This document shows positions 51,014-63,900 of a DNA stretch of 64,000 nucleotides, piece after piece. Source of the stretch: Limanda limanda (lineage: Eukaryota; Chordata; Actinopteri; Pleuronectiformes; Pleuronectidae); the NCBI RefSeq assembly GCF_963576545.1, contig NC_083638.1:31527400-31591399 (forward strand), read 5' to 3'. Position numbers and translations under genes: made by a program. The notes under the pieces were generated by a model. It searched no databases. It was not told where the DNA came from and worked only from the letters and a program-made list of their open reading frames with translations. The number at the start of each line of letters is the position of its first letter. The stretch's first letter is position 1.

Positions 51014-53953
51014 TTCATCACATGTCAGCCCAAGTGTCAGAAAAGCGCTGGAAACAGGGAGATAAGCCTTTTTTGGAAGAAATGGTTAAATTCTTGAATT
51101 TTTCATCACACATCATCCCAAATGTCACTAAACAGCTGGAAACGGGGAGATAAGCCTTTTTTGGAAGCATTGATTAAGATTTCTGACTTTTTCATCACAT
51201 GTCAGCCCAAGTGTCAAAAAAGTGCTGGAAACAGGGAGATATGCCTTTTTTGGAAGAAATGGTTAAATTCTTGAATTTTTCATCACACATCATCCCAAAT
51301 GTCACTAAACAGCTGGAAACGGGGAGATAAGCCTTTTTTGGAAGCATTGATTAAGATTTCTGACTTTTTCATCACATGTCAGCCCAAGTGTCAGAAAAGC
51401 GCTGGAAACAGGGAGATATGCCTTGTTTGGAAGAAATGGTTAAATTCTTGAATTTTTCATCACACATCATCCCAAATGTCACTAAACAGCTGGAAACGGG
51501 GAGATAAGCCTTTCTTGGAAGCATTGATTAAGATTTCTGACTTTTTCATCACATGTCAGCCCAAGTGTCAAAAAAGCGCTGGAAACAGGGAGATATGCCT
51601 TTTATGGAAGAAATGGTTAAATTCTTGAATTTTTAATCACAGATCATCCCAAATGTCACTAAACAGCTGGAAACGGGGAGATAAGCCTTTTTTGGAAGCA
51701 ATGGTTAACATTTTGACTTTTTCATCACATATCAGCTCCAGTGTCAGAAAAGCACTGGAAACAGGGAGATATGCCTTTTTTTGGAAGAAATGGTTAAATT
51801 CTTGAATTTTTCATCACACATCATCCCAAATGTCACTAAACAGCTGGAAACGGGGAGATAAGCCTTTTTTGGAAGCATTGATTAAGATTTCTGACTTTTT
51901 CATCACATGTCAGCCCAAGTGTCAGAAAAGCGCTGGAAACAGGGAGGTATGCCTTTTTTGGAAGAAATGGTTAAATTCTTGAATTTTTCATCACACATCA
52001 TCCCAAATGTCACTAAACAGCTGGAAACGGGGAGATAAGCCTTTTTTGGAAGCATTGATTAAGATTTCTGACTTTTTCATCACATGTCAGCCCAAGTGTC
52101 AAAAAAGCGCTGGAAACAGGGAGATATGCCTTTTTTGGAAGAAATGGTTAAATTCTTGAATTTTTAATCACAGATCATCCCAAATGTCACTAAACAGCTG
52201 GAAACGGGGAGATAAGCCTTTTTTGGAAGCAATGGTTAAGATTTTGACTTTTTCATCACATATCAGCTCCAGTGTCAGAAAAGCGCTGGAAACAGGGAGA
52301 TATGCCTTTTTTTGGAAGAAATGGTTAAATTCTTGAATTTTTCATCACACATCATCCCAAATGTCACTAAACAGCTGGAAACGGGGAGATAAGCCTTTTT
52401 TGGAAGCATTGATTAAGATTTCTGACTTTTTCATCACATGTCAGCCCAAGTGTCAGAAAAGCGCTGGAAACAGGGAGATAAGCCTTTTTTGGAAGAAATG
52501 GTTAAATTCTTGAATTTTTCATAACACATCATCCCAAATGTCACTAAACAGCTGGAAACGGGGAGATAAGCCTTTTTTGGAAGCATTGATTAAGATTTCT
52601 GACTTTTTCATCACATGTCAGCCCAAGTGTCAAAAAAGCGCTGGAAACAGGGAGATATGCCTTTTTTGGAAGAAATGGTTAAATTCTTGAATTTTTAATC
52701 ACAGATCATCCCAAATGTCACTAAACAGCTGGAAACGGGGAGAAAAGCCTTTTTTGGAAGCAATGGTTAACATTTTGACTTTTTCATCACATATCAGCTC
52801 CAGTGTCAGAAAAGCGCTGGAAACAGGGAGATATGCCTTTTTTTGGAAGAAACGGTAAAATTCTTGAATTTTTCATCACACATCATCCCAAATGTCACTA
52901 AACAGCTGGAAACGGGGAGATAAGCCTTTTTTGGAAGCATTGGTTAAGATTTTGACTTTTTCATCACATATCAGCTCCAGTGTCAGAAAAGCGCTGGAAA
53001 CAGGGAGATATGCCTTTTTTTGGAAGAAATGGTTAAATTCTTGAATTTTTCATCACACATCATCCCAAATGTCACTAAACAGCTGGAAACGGGGAGATAA
53101 GCCTTTTTTGGAAGCATTGATTAAGATTTCTGACTTTTTCATCACATGTCAGCCCAAGTGTCAGAAAAGCGCTGGAAACAGGGAGATATGCCTTTTTTGG
53201 AAGAAATGGTTAAATTCTTGAATTTTTCATCACACATCATCCCAAATGGCACTAAACAGCTGGAAACGGGGAGATAAGCCTTTTTTGGAAGCATTGATTA
53301 AGATTTCTGACTTTTTCATCACGTCAGCCCAAGTGTCAAAAAAGCGCTGGAAACAGGGAGATATGCCTTTTTTGGAAGAAATGGTTAAATTTTTGAATTT
53401 TTAATCACAGATCATCCCAAATGTCACTAAACAGCTGGAAACGGGGAGATAAGCCTTTTTTGGAAGCAATGGTTAAGATTTTGACTTTTTCATCACATAT
53501 CAGCTCCAGTGTCAGAAAAGCGCTGGAAACAGGGAGATATGCCTTTTTTTGGAAGAAATGGTTAAATTCTTGAATTTTTCATCACACATCATCCCAAATG
53601 TCACTAAACAGCTGGAAACGGGGAGATAAGCCTTTTTTGGAAGCATTGATTAAGATTTCTGACTTTTTCATCACATGTCAGCCCAAGTGTCAAAAAAGCG
53701 CTGGAAACGGAGATATGCCTTTTTTGGAAGAAATCGTTAAATTCTTGAATTTTTAATCACAGATCATCCCAAATGTCACTAAACAGGTGGAAACGGGGAG
53801 ATAAGCCTTTTTTGGAAGCAATGGTTAACATTTTGACTTTTTCATCACATGTCAGCCCAAGTGTCAGAAAAGCGCTGGAAACAGGGAGATAAGCCTTTTT
53901 TGGAAGAAATGGTTAAATTCTTGAATTTTTCATCACACATCATCCCAAATGTC
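51014..53953 (+). repeat. 2.94-kb segmental duplication, copy 2
   Basis: This matches 45,185-48,122 with all the listed rare markers in the same order: CCTTTCTTGG at 51,512, GGGAGGTATG at 51,942, TTCATAACAC near 52,522, ATCACGTCAGCC near 53,320 and GGAAACGGAGATATG near 53,703. One visible difference is TTTTATGG near 51,603, where copy 1 has TTTTTTGG. Differences are few over about 2.9 kb, so the duplication is recent relative to ordinary monomer divergence. The left edge is set by GCATTGGTTAAG at about 50,995, against GCATTGATTAAG in copy 1. Confidence 0.9.
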
Positions 53954-56610
53954 ACTTAACAGCTGGAAACGGGGAGATAAGCCTTTTTTGGAAGCATTGA
54001 TTAAGATTTCTGACTTTTTCATCACATGTCAGCCCAAGTGTCAAAAAAGCGCTGGCAACAGGGAGATATGCCTTTTTTGGAAGAAATGGTTAAATTCTTG
54101 AATTTTTCATCACACATCATCCCAAATGTCAATAAACAGCTGGAAACGGGGAGATAAGCCTTTTTTGGAAGCAATGGTTAACATTTTGACTTTTTCATCA
54201 CATATCAGCTCAAGTGTCAGAAAAGCGCTGGAAACTGGGAGATATGCCTTTTTTGGAAGAAATGGTTAAATTCTTGAATTTTTAATCACAGATCATCCCA
54301 AATGTCACTAAACAGCTGGAAACGGGGAGATAAGCCTTTTTTGGAAGCATTGATTAAGATTTCTGACTTTTTCATCACATGTCAGCCCAAGTGTCAAAAA
54401 AGCGCTGGAAACAGGGAGATATGCCTTTTTTGGAAGAAATGGTTAAATTCTTGAATTTTTAATCACAGATCATCCCAAATGTCACTAAACAGGTGGAAAC
54501 GGGGAGATAAGCCTTTTTTGGAAGCAATGGTTAACATTTTGACTTTTTCATCACATGTCAGCCCAAGTGTCAGAAAAGCGCTGGAAACAGGGAGAAAAGC
54601 CTTTTTTGGAAGAAATGGTTAAATTCTTGAATTTTTCATCACACATCATCCCAAATGTCACTAAACAGCTGGAAACGGGGAGATAAGCCTTTTTTGGAAG
54701 CAATGGTTAACATTTTGACTTTTTCATCACATATCAGCTCAAGTGTCAGAAAAGCGCTGGAAACAGGGAGATATGCCTTTTTTGGAAGAAATGGTTAAAT
54801 TCTTGAATTTTTCATCACACATCATCCCAAATGTCACTAAACAGCTGGAAACGGGGAGATAAGCCTTTTTTGGAAGTATTGACTAAGATTTCTGACTTTT
54901 TCATCACATGTCAGCCCAAGTGTCAAAAAAGCGCTGGAAACAGGGAGATAAGCCTTTTTTGGAAGACATGGTTAAATTCTTGAATTTTTCATCACACATC
55001 ATCCCAAATGTCACTAAACAGCTGTAAACGGGGAGATCAGCCTTTTTTGGAAGCATTGATTAAGATTTCTGACTTTTTCATCACATGTCAGCCCAAGTGT
55101 CAGAAAAGCGCTGGAAACAGGGAGATATGCCTTGTTTGGAAGAAATGGTTAAATTCTTGAATTTTTCATCACACATCATCCCAAATGTCACTAAACAGCT
55201 GGAAACGGGGAGATAAGCCTTTTTTGGAAGCATTGATTAAGATTTCTGACTTTTTCATCACATGTCAGCCCAAGTGTCAAAAAAGCGCTGGAAACAGGGA
55301 GATATGCCTTTTTTGGAAGAAATGGTTAAATTCTTGAATTTTTAATCACAGATCATCCCAAATGTCACTAAACAGCTGGAAACGGGGAGATAAGCCTTTT
55401 TTGGAAGCAATGGTTAACATTTTGACTTTTTCATCACATATCAGCTCCAGTGTCAGAAAAGCGCTGGAAACAGGGAGATATGCCTTTTTTTGGAAGAAAC
55501 GGTTAAATTCTTGAATTTTTCATCACACATCATCCCAAATGTCACTAAACAGCTGGAAACGGGGAGATAAGCCTTTTTTGGAAGCATTGGTTAAGATTTT
55601 GACTTTTTCATCACATATCAGCTCCAGTGTCAGAAAAGCGCTGGAAACAGGGAGATATGCCTTTTTTGGAAGACATGGTTAAATTCTTGAATTTTTCATC
55701 ACACATCATCCCAAATGTCACTAAACAGCTGTAAACGGGGAGATAAGCCTTTTTTGGAAGCAATGGTTAACATTTTGACTTTTTCATCACATATCAGCTC
55801 CAGTGTCAGAAAAGCGCTGGAAACAGGGAGATATGCCTTTTTTTGGAAGAAACGGTTAAATTCTTGAATTTTTCATCACACATCATCCCAAATGTCACTA
55901 AACAGCTGGAAACGGGGAGATAAGCCTTTTTTGGAAGCATTGGTTAAGATTTTGACTTTTTCATCACATATCAGCTCCAGTGTCAGAAAAGCGCTGGAAA
56001 CAGGGAGATATGCCTTTTTTGGAAGACATGGTTAAATTCTTGAATTTTTCATCACACATCATCCCAAATGTCACTAAACAGCTGTAAACGGGGAGATCAG
56101 CCTTTTTTGGAAGCATTGATTAAGATTTCTGACTTTTTCATCACATGTCAGCCCAAGTGTCAGAAAAGCGCTGGAAACAGGGTGATATGCCTTGTTTGGA
56201 AGAAATGGTTAAATTCTTGAATTTTTCATCACACATCATCCCAAATGTCACTAAACAGCTGGAAACGGGGAGATAAGCCTTTTTTGGAAGCATTGATTAA
56301 GATTTCTGACTTTTTCATCACATGTCAGCCCAAGTGTCAAAAAAGCGCTGGAAACAGGGAGATATGCCTTTTTTGGAAGAAATGGTTAAATTCTTGAATT
56401 TTTCATCACACATCATCCCAAATGTCACTAAACAGCTGGAAACGGGGAGATAAGCCTTTTTTGGAAGCATTGGTTAAGATTTTGACTTTTTCATCACATG
56501 TCAGCCCAAGTGTCAGAAAAGCGCTGGAAACAGGGAGATAAGCCTTTTTTGGAAGAAATGGTTAAATTCTTGAATTTTTCATCACACATCATCCCAAATG
56601 TCACTAAACA
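53954..56610 (+). repeat. 4,416-bp and 354-bp offset repeats
   Basis: About 54,601-55,341 repeats 50,185-50,925: GTATTGACTAAG at 50,461/54,877, AGACATGG near 50,546/54,962, and CAGCTGTAAACGG with GATCAGCC. About 55,370-55,720 is followed by a near copy at 55,725-56,075 with AGACATGG at 55,671 and 56,024 (two dimers). CACTTAACAGC and GCTGGCAACAGG near 53,953-54,052 echo 49,978-50,079. The remainder is ordinary alternating units. Confidence 0.78.
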
Positions 56611-56698
56611 GCTGGAAACGGGGAGATAAGCCTTTTTTGGAAGCAATGGTTAACATTTTGACTTTTTCATCACACATCATCCCAAATGGCACTAAACA
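56611..56698 (+). repeat. Hybrid monomer, B2 5' two-thirds on A 3' end
   Basis: This 88-bp unit is B2 through CAATGGTTAACATTTTGAC and TTTTTCATCACA. It then switches to A-type CATCATCCCAAATGGCACTAAACA. The switch falls in the TTTTTCATCACA block shared by A and B, unlike the joints located near the T tract. It precedes a B1, so B-type 5' halves are adjacent. Confidence 0.85.
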
Positions 56699-58860
56699 GC
56701 TGGAAACGGGGAGATAAGCCTTTTTTGGAAGCATTGATTACGATTTCTGACTTTTTCATCACATGTCAGCCCAAGTGTCAAAAAAGCGCTGGAAACAGGG
56801 AGATATGCCTTTTTTGGAAGAAATGGTTAAATTCTTGAATTTTTAATCACAGATCATCCCAAATGTCACTAAACAGCTGGAAACGGGGAGATAAGCCTTT
56901 TTTGGAAGCAATGGTTAAGATTTTGACTTTTTCATCACATGTCAGCCCAAGTGTCAGAAAAGCGCTGGAAACAGGGAGATAAGCCTTTTTTGGAATAAAT
57001 GGTTAAATTCTTGAATTTTTCATCACACATCATCCCAAATGTCACTAAACAGCTGGAAACGGGGAGATAATTCTTTTTTGGAAGCAATGGTTAACATTTT
57101 GACTTTTTCATCACATATCAGCTCAAGTGTCAGAAAAGCGCTGGAAACAGGGAGATATGCCTTTTTTTGGAAGAAATGGTTAAATTCTTGAATTTTTCAT
57201 CACACATCATCCCAAATGTCACTAAACAGCTGGAAACGGGGAGATAAGCCTTTTTTGGAAGCATTGATTAAGATTTCTGACTTTTTCATCACATGTCAGC
57301 CCAAGTGTCAGAAAAGCGCTGGAAACAGGGAGATATGCCTTTTTTGGAAGAAATGGTTAAATTCTTGAATTTTTAATCACAGATCATCCCAAATGTCACT
57401 AAACAGCTGGAAACGGGGAGAAAAGCCTTTTTTGGAAGCAATGGTTAACATTTTGACTTTTTCATCACATATCAGCTCCAGTGTCAGAAAAGCGCTGGAA
57501 ACAGGGAGATAAGCCTTTTTTGGAATAAATGGTTAAATTCTTGAATTTTTCATCACACATCATCCCAAATGTCACTAAACAGCTGGAAACGGGGAGATAA
57601 TTCTTTTTTGGAAGCAATGGTTAACATTTTGACTTTTTCATCACATATCAGCTCAAGTGTCAGAAAAGCGCTGGAAACAGGGAGATATGCCTTTTTTTGG
57701 AAGAAATGGTTAAATTCTTGAATTTTTCATCACACATCATCCCAAATGTCACTAAACAGCTGGAAACGGGGAGAAAAGCCTTTTTTGGAAGCAATGGTTA
57801 ACATTTTGACTTTTTCATCACATATCAGCTCCAGTGTCAGAAAAGCGCTGGAAACAGGGAGATATGCCTTTTTTTGGAAGAAATGGTTAAATTCTTGAAT
57901 TTTTCATCACACATCATCCCAAATGTCACTAAACAGCTGGAAACGGGGAGATAAGCCTTTTTTGGAAGCATTGATTAAGATTTCTGACTTTTTCATCACA
58001 TGTCAGCCCAAGTGTCAGAAAAGCGCTGGAAACAGGGAGATATGCCTTTTTTGGAAGAAATGGTTAAATTCTTGAATTTTTAATCACAGATCATCCCAAA
58101 TGTCACTAAACAGCTGGAAACGGGGAGAAAAGCCTTTTTTGGAAGCAATGGTTAACATTTTGACTTTTTCATCACATATCAGCTCCAGTGTCAGAAAAGC
58201 GCTGGAAACAGGGAGATAAGCCTTTTTTGGAATAAATGGTTAAATTCTTGAATTTTTCATCACACATCATCCCAAATGTCACTAAACAGCTGGAAACGGG
58301 GAGATAATTCTTTTTTGGAAGCAATGGTTAACATTTTGACTTTTTCATCACATATCAGCTCAAGTGTCAGAAAAGCGCTGGAAACAGGGAGATATGCCTT
58401 TTTTTGGAAGAAATGGTTAAATTCTTGAATTTTTCATCACACATCATCCCAAATGTCACTAAACAGCTGGAAACGGGGAGATAAGACTTTTTTGGAAGCA
58501 TTGATTAAGATTTCTGACTTTTTCATCACATGTCAGCCCAAGTGTCAGAAAAGCGCTGGAAACAGGGAGATATGCCTTTTTTGGAAGAAATGGTTAAATT
58601 CTTGAATTTTTAATCACAGATCATCCCAAATGTCACTAAACAGCTGGAAACGGGGAGAAAAGCCTTTTTTGGAAGCAATGGTTAACATTTTGACTTTTTC
58701 ATCACATATCAGCTCCAGTGTCAGAAAAGCGCTGGAAACAGGGAGATATGCCTTTTTTTGGAAGAAATGGTTAAATTCTTGAATTTTTCATCACACATCA
58801 TCCCAAATGTCACTAAACAGCTGGAAACGGGGAGATAAGCCTTTTTTGGAAGCATTGATT
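56699..58860 (+). repeat. 530/707-bp stepped repeats with GGAATAAATGG
   Basis: TGGAATAAATGG occurs at 56,991, 57,521 and 58,228, each followed by a B unit with GAGATAATTC (TTC at 57,071, 57,601 and 58,308). The steps are 530 bp (3 dimers) and 707 bp (4 dimers). The middle unit is longer because it contains an extra dimer carrying GAGAAAAGCC. GAGAAAAGCC recurs near 57,417, 57,771, 58,125 and 58,651. This is a short, recently expanded module caught with a one-dimer length difference. Confidence 0.87.
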
Positions 58861-60900
58861 AAGATTTCTGACTTTTTCATCACATGTCAGCCCAAGTGTC
58901 AGAAAAGCGCTGGAAACAGGGAGATATGCCTTTTTTGGAAGAAATGGTTAAATCCTTGAATTTTTAATCACAGATCATCCCAAATGTCACTAAACAGCTG
59001 GAAACGGGGAGATAAGCCTTTTTTGGAAGCAATGGTTAACATTTTGACTTTTTCATCACATATCAGCTCCAGTGTCAGAAAAGCGCTGGAAACAGGGAGA
59101 TATGCCTTTTTTTGGAAGAAACGGTTAAATTCTTGAATTTTTCATCACACATCATCCCAAATGTCACTAAACAGCTGGAAACGGGGAGATAAGCCTTTTT
59201 TGGAAGCATTGGTTAAGATTTTGACTTTTTCATCACATATCAGCTCCAGTGTCAGAAAAGCGCTGGAAACAGGGAGATATGCCTTTTTTTGGAAGAAATG
59301 GTTAAATTCTTGAATTTTTCATCACACATCATCCCAAATTTCACTAAACAGCTGGAAACGGGGAGATCAGCCTTTTTTGGAAGCATTGATTAAGATTTCT
59401 GACTTTTTCATCACATGTCAGCCCAAGTGTCAGAAAAGCGCTGGAAACAGGGAGATAAGCCTTTTTTGGAAGAAATGGTTAAATTCTTGAATTTTTCATC
59501 ACACATCATCCCAAATGTCACTAAACAGCTGGAAACGGGGAGATAAGCCTTTTTTGGAAGCATTGATTAAGATTTCTGACTTTTTCATCACATGTCAGCC
59601 CAAGTGTCAAAAAAGCGCTGGAAACAGGGAGATATGCCTTTTTTGGAAGAAATGGTTAAATTCTTGAATTTTTCATCACACATCATCCCAAATGTCACTA
59701 AACAGCTGGAAACGGGGAGATAAGCCTTTTTTGGAAGCATTGATTAAGATTTCTGACTTTTTCATCACATGTCAGCCCAAGTGTCAGAAAAGCGCTGGAA
59801 ACAGGGAGATATGCCTTTTTTGGAAGAAATGGTTAAATTCTTGAATTTTTAATCACAGATCATCCCAAATGTCACTAAACAGCTGGAAACGGGGAGAAAA
59901 GCCTTTTTTGGAAGCAATGGTTAACATTTTGACTTTTTCATCACATATCAGCTCCAGTGTCAGAAAAGCGCTGGAAACAGGGAGATATGCCTTTTTTTGG
60001 AAGAAATGGTTAAATTCTTGAATTTTTCATCACACATTATCCCAAATGTCACTAAACAGCTGGAAACGGGGAGATAAGCCTTTTTTGGAAGCATTGATTA
60101 AGATTTCTGACTTTTTCATCACGTCAGCCCAAGTGTCAAAAAAGCGCTGGAAACAGGGAGATATGCCTTTTTTGGAAGAAATGGTTAAATTCTTGAATTT
60201 TTAATCACAGATCATCCCAAATGTCACTAAACAGCTGGAAACGGGGAGATAAGCCTTTTTTGGAAGCAATGGTTAACATTTTGACTTTTTCATCACATAT
60301 CAGCTCCAGTGTCAGAAAAGCGCTGGAAACAGGGAGATATGCCTTTTTTTGGAAGAAACGGTTAAATTCTTGAATTTTTCATCACACATCATCCCAAATG
60401 TCACTAAACAGCTGGAAACGGGGAGATAAGCCTTTTTTGGAAGCATTGGTTAAGATTTTGACTTTTTCATCACATATCAGCTCCAGTGTCAGAAAAGCGC
60501 TGGAAACAGGGAGATAAGCCTTTTTTTGGAAGAAATGGTTAAATTCTTGAATTTTTCATCACACATCATCCCAAATTTCACTAAACAGCTGGAAACGGGG
60601 AGATCAGCCTTTTTTGGAAGCATTGATTAAGATTTCTGACTTTTTCATCACATGTCAGCCCAAGTGTCAGAAAAGCGCTGGAAACAGGGAGATAAGCCTT
60701 TTTTGGAAGAAATGGTTAAATTCTTGAATTTTTCATCACACATCATCCCAAATGTCACTAAACAGCTGGAAACGGGGAGATAAGCCTTTTTTGGAAGCAT
60801 TGATTAAGATTTCTGACTTTTTCATCACATGTCAGCCCAAGTGTCAAAAAAGCGCTGGAAACAGGGAGATATGCCTTTTTTGGAAGAAATGGTTAAATTC
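58861..60900 (+). repeat. 1,237-bp higher-order repeat (7 dimers)
   Basis: CCCAAATTTCACTAAAC, where TGTCACT is usual, occurs with AAATTT at 59,336 and 60,573 (offset 1,237). The flanking order is also shared: A with TTAATCACAGATC, B2, A7 with GAAACGG, B with GCATTGGTTAAG, then GATCAGCC. The second pass has the two-base deletion ATCACGTCAGCC near 60,120 and a TAAGCC-T7 variant near 60,515. The period matches those at 2.8-5.5, 6-8 and 8.9-11.6 kb. Confidence 0.8.
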
Positions 60901-63900
60901 TTGAATTTTTCATCACACATCATCCCAAATGTCACTAAACAGCTGGAAACGGGGAGATAAGCCTTTTTTGGAAGCATTGATTAAGATTTCTGACTTTTTC
61001 ATCACATGTCAGCCCAAGTGTCAGAAAAGCGCTGGAAACAGGGAGATATGCCTTTTTTGGAAGAAATGGTTAAATTCTTGAATTTTTCATCACACATCAT
61101 CCCAAATGGCACTAAACAGCTGGAAACGGGGAGATAAGCCTTTTTTGGAAGCATTGATTAAGATTTCTGACTTTTTCATCACATGTTAGCCCAAGTGTCA
61201 AAAAAGCGCTGGAAACAGGGAGATATGCCTTTTTTGGAAGAAATGGTTAAATTCTTGAATTTTTAATAACAGATCATCCCAAATGTCACTAAACAGCTGG
61301 AAACGGGGAGATAAGCCTTTTTTGGAAGCAATGGTTAAGATTTTGACTTTTTCATCACATATCAGCTCCAGTGTCAGAAAAGCGCTGGAAACAGGGAGAT
61401 ATGCCTTTTTTTGGAAGAAATGGTTAAATTCTTGAATTTTTCATCACACATCATCCCAAATGTCACTAAACAGCTGGAAACGGGGAGATTAGCCTTTTTT
61501 GGAAGCATTGATTAAGATTTCTGACTTTTTCATCACATGTCAGCCCAAGTGTCTAAAAAGCGCTGGAAACACTGAGATATGCCTTTTTTGGAAGAAATGG
61601 TTAAAGTCTTGAATTTTTCATCACACATCATCCCAAATGTCACTAAACAGCTGGAAACGGGGAGATAAGCCTTTTTTGGAAGCATTAATTAAGATTTCTG
61701 ACTTTTTCATCACATATCAGCTCAAGTGTCAGAAAAGCGCTGGAAACAGGGAGATATGCCTTTTTTGGAAGAAATGGTTAAATTCTTGAATTTTTCATCA
61801 CAGATCATCCCAAATGTCACTAAACAGCTGGAAACGGGGAGATAAGCCTTTTTTGGAAGCAATGGTTAAGATTTTGACTTTTTCATCACATGTCAGCCCA
61901 AGTGTCAGAAAAGCGCTGGAAACAGGAAGATATGCCTTTTTTTGGAATAAATGGTTAAATTCTTGAATTTTTCATCACACATCATCCCAAATGTCACTAA
62001 ACAGCTGGAAACGGGGAGATAAGCCTTTTTTGGAAGCATTGATTAAGATTTCTGACTTTTTCATCACATGTCAGCCCAAGTGTCAAAAAAGCGCTGGAAA
62101 CAGGGAGATATGCCTTTTTTGGAAGAAATGGTTAAATTCTTGAATTTTTAATCACAGATCATCCCAAATGTCACTAAACAGCTGGAAACGGGGAGATACG
62201 CCTTTTTTGGAAGCAATGGTTAACATTTTGACTTTTTCATCACATATCAGCTCCAGTGTCAGAAAAGCGCTGGAAAAAGGGAGATATGCCTTTTTTGGAA
62301 GAAACGGTTAAATTCTTGAATTTTTCATCACACATCATCCCAAATGTCACTAAACAGCTGGAAACGGGGAGATAAGCCTTTTTTGGAAGCATTGATTAAG
62401 ATTTCTGACTTTTTCATCACATGTCAGCCCAAGTGTCAGAAAAGCGCTGGAAACAGGGAGATAAGCCTTTTTTGGAAGAAATGGTTAAATTCTTGAATTT
62501 TTCATCACACATCATCCCAAATGTCACTAAACAGCTGGAAACGGGGAGATAAGCCTTTTTTGGAAGCATTGATTAAGATTTCTGACTTTTTCATCACATG
62601 TCAGCCCAAGTGTCAAAAAAGCGCTGGAAACAGGGAGATATGCCTTTTTTGGAAGAAATGGTTAAATTCTTGAATTTTTCATCACACATCATCCCAAATG
62701 TCACTAAACAGCTGGAAACGGGGAGATAAGCCTTTTTTGGAAGCATTGATTAAGATTTCTGACTTTTTCATCACATGTCAGCCCAAGTGTCAGAAAAGCG
62801 CTGGAAACAGGGAGATATGCCTTTTTTGGAAGAAATGGTTAAATTCTTGAATTTTTCATCACACATCATCCCAAATGGCACTAAACAGCTGGAAACGGGG
62901 AGATAAGCCTTTTTTGGAAGCATTGATTAAGATTTCTGACTTTTTCATCACATGTTAGCCCAAGTGTCAAAAAAGCGCTGGAAACAGGGAGATATGCCTT
63001 TTTTGGAAGAAATGGTTAAATTCTTGAATTTTTAATAACAGATCATCCCAAATGTCACTAAACAGCTGGAAACGGGGAGATAAGCCTTTTTTGGAAGCAA
63101 TGGTTAAGATTTTGACTTTTTCATCACATATCAGCTCCAGTGTCAGAAAAGCGCTGGAAACAGGGAGATATGCCTTTTTTTGGAAGAAATGGTTAAATTC
63201 TTGAATTTTTCATCACACATCATCCCAAATGGCACTAAACAGCTGGAAACGGGGAGATAAGCCTTTTTTGGAAGCATTGATTAAGATTTCTGACTTTTTC
63301 ATCACATGTTAGCCCAAGTGTCAAAAAAGCGCTGGAAACAGGGAGATATGCCTTTTTTGGAAGAAATGGTTAAATTCTTGAATTTTTAATAACAGATCAT
63401 CCCAAATGTCACTAAACAGCTGGAAACGGGGAGATAAGCCTTTTTTGGAAGCAATGGTTAAGATTTTGACTTTTTCATCACATATCAGCTCCAGTGTCAG
63501 AAAAGCGCTGGAAACAGGGAGATATGCCTTTTTTTGGAAGAAATGGTTAAATTCTTGAATTTTTCATCACACATCATCCCAAATGTCACTAAACAGCTGG
63601 AAACGGGGAGATTAGCCTTTTTTGGAAGCATTGATTAAGATTTCTGACTTTTTCATCACATGTCAGCCCAAGTGTCTAAAAAGCGCTGGAAACACTGAGA
63701 TATGCCTTTTTTGGAAGAAATGGTTAAAGTCTTGAATTTTTCATCACACATCATCCCAAATGTCACTAAACAGCTGGAAACGGGGAGATAAGCCTTTTTT
63801 GGAAGCATTAATTAAGATTTCTGACTTTTTCATCACATATCAGCTCAAGTGTCAGAAAAGCGCTGGAAACAGGGAGATATGCCTTTTTTGGAAGAAATGG

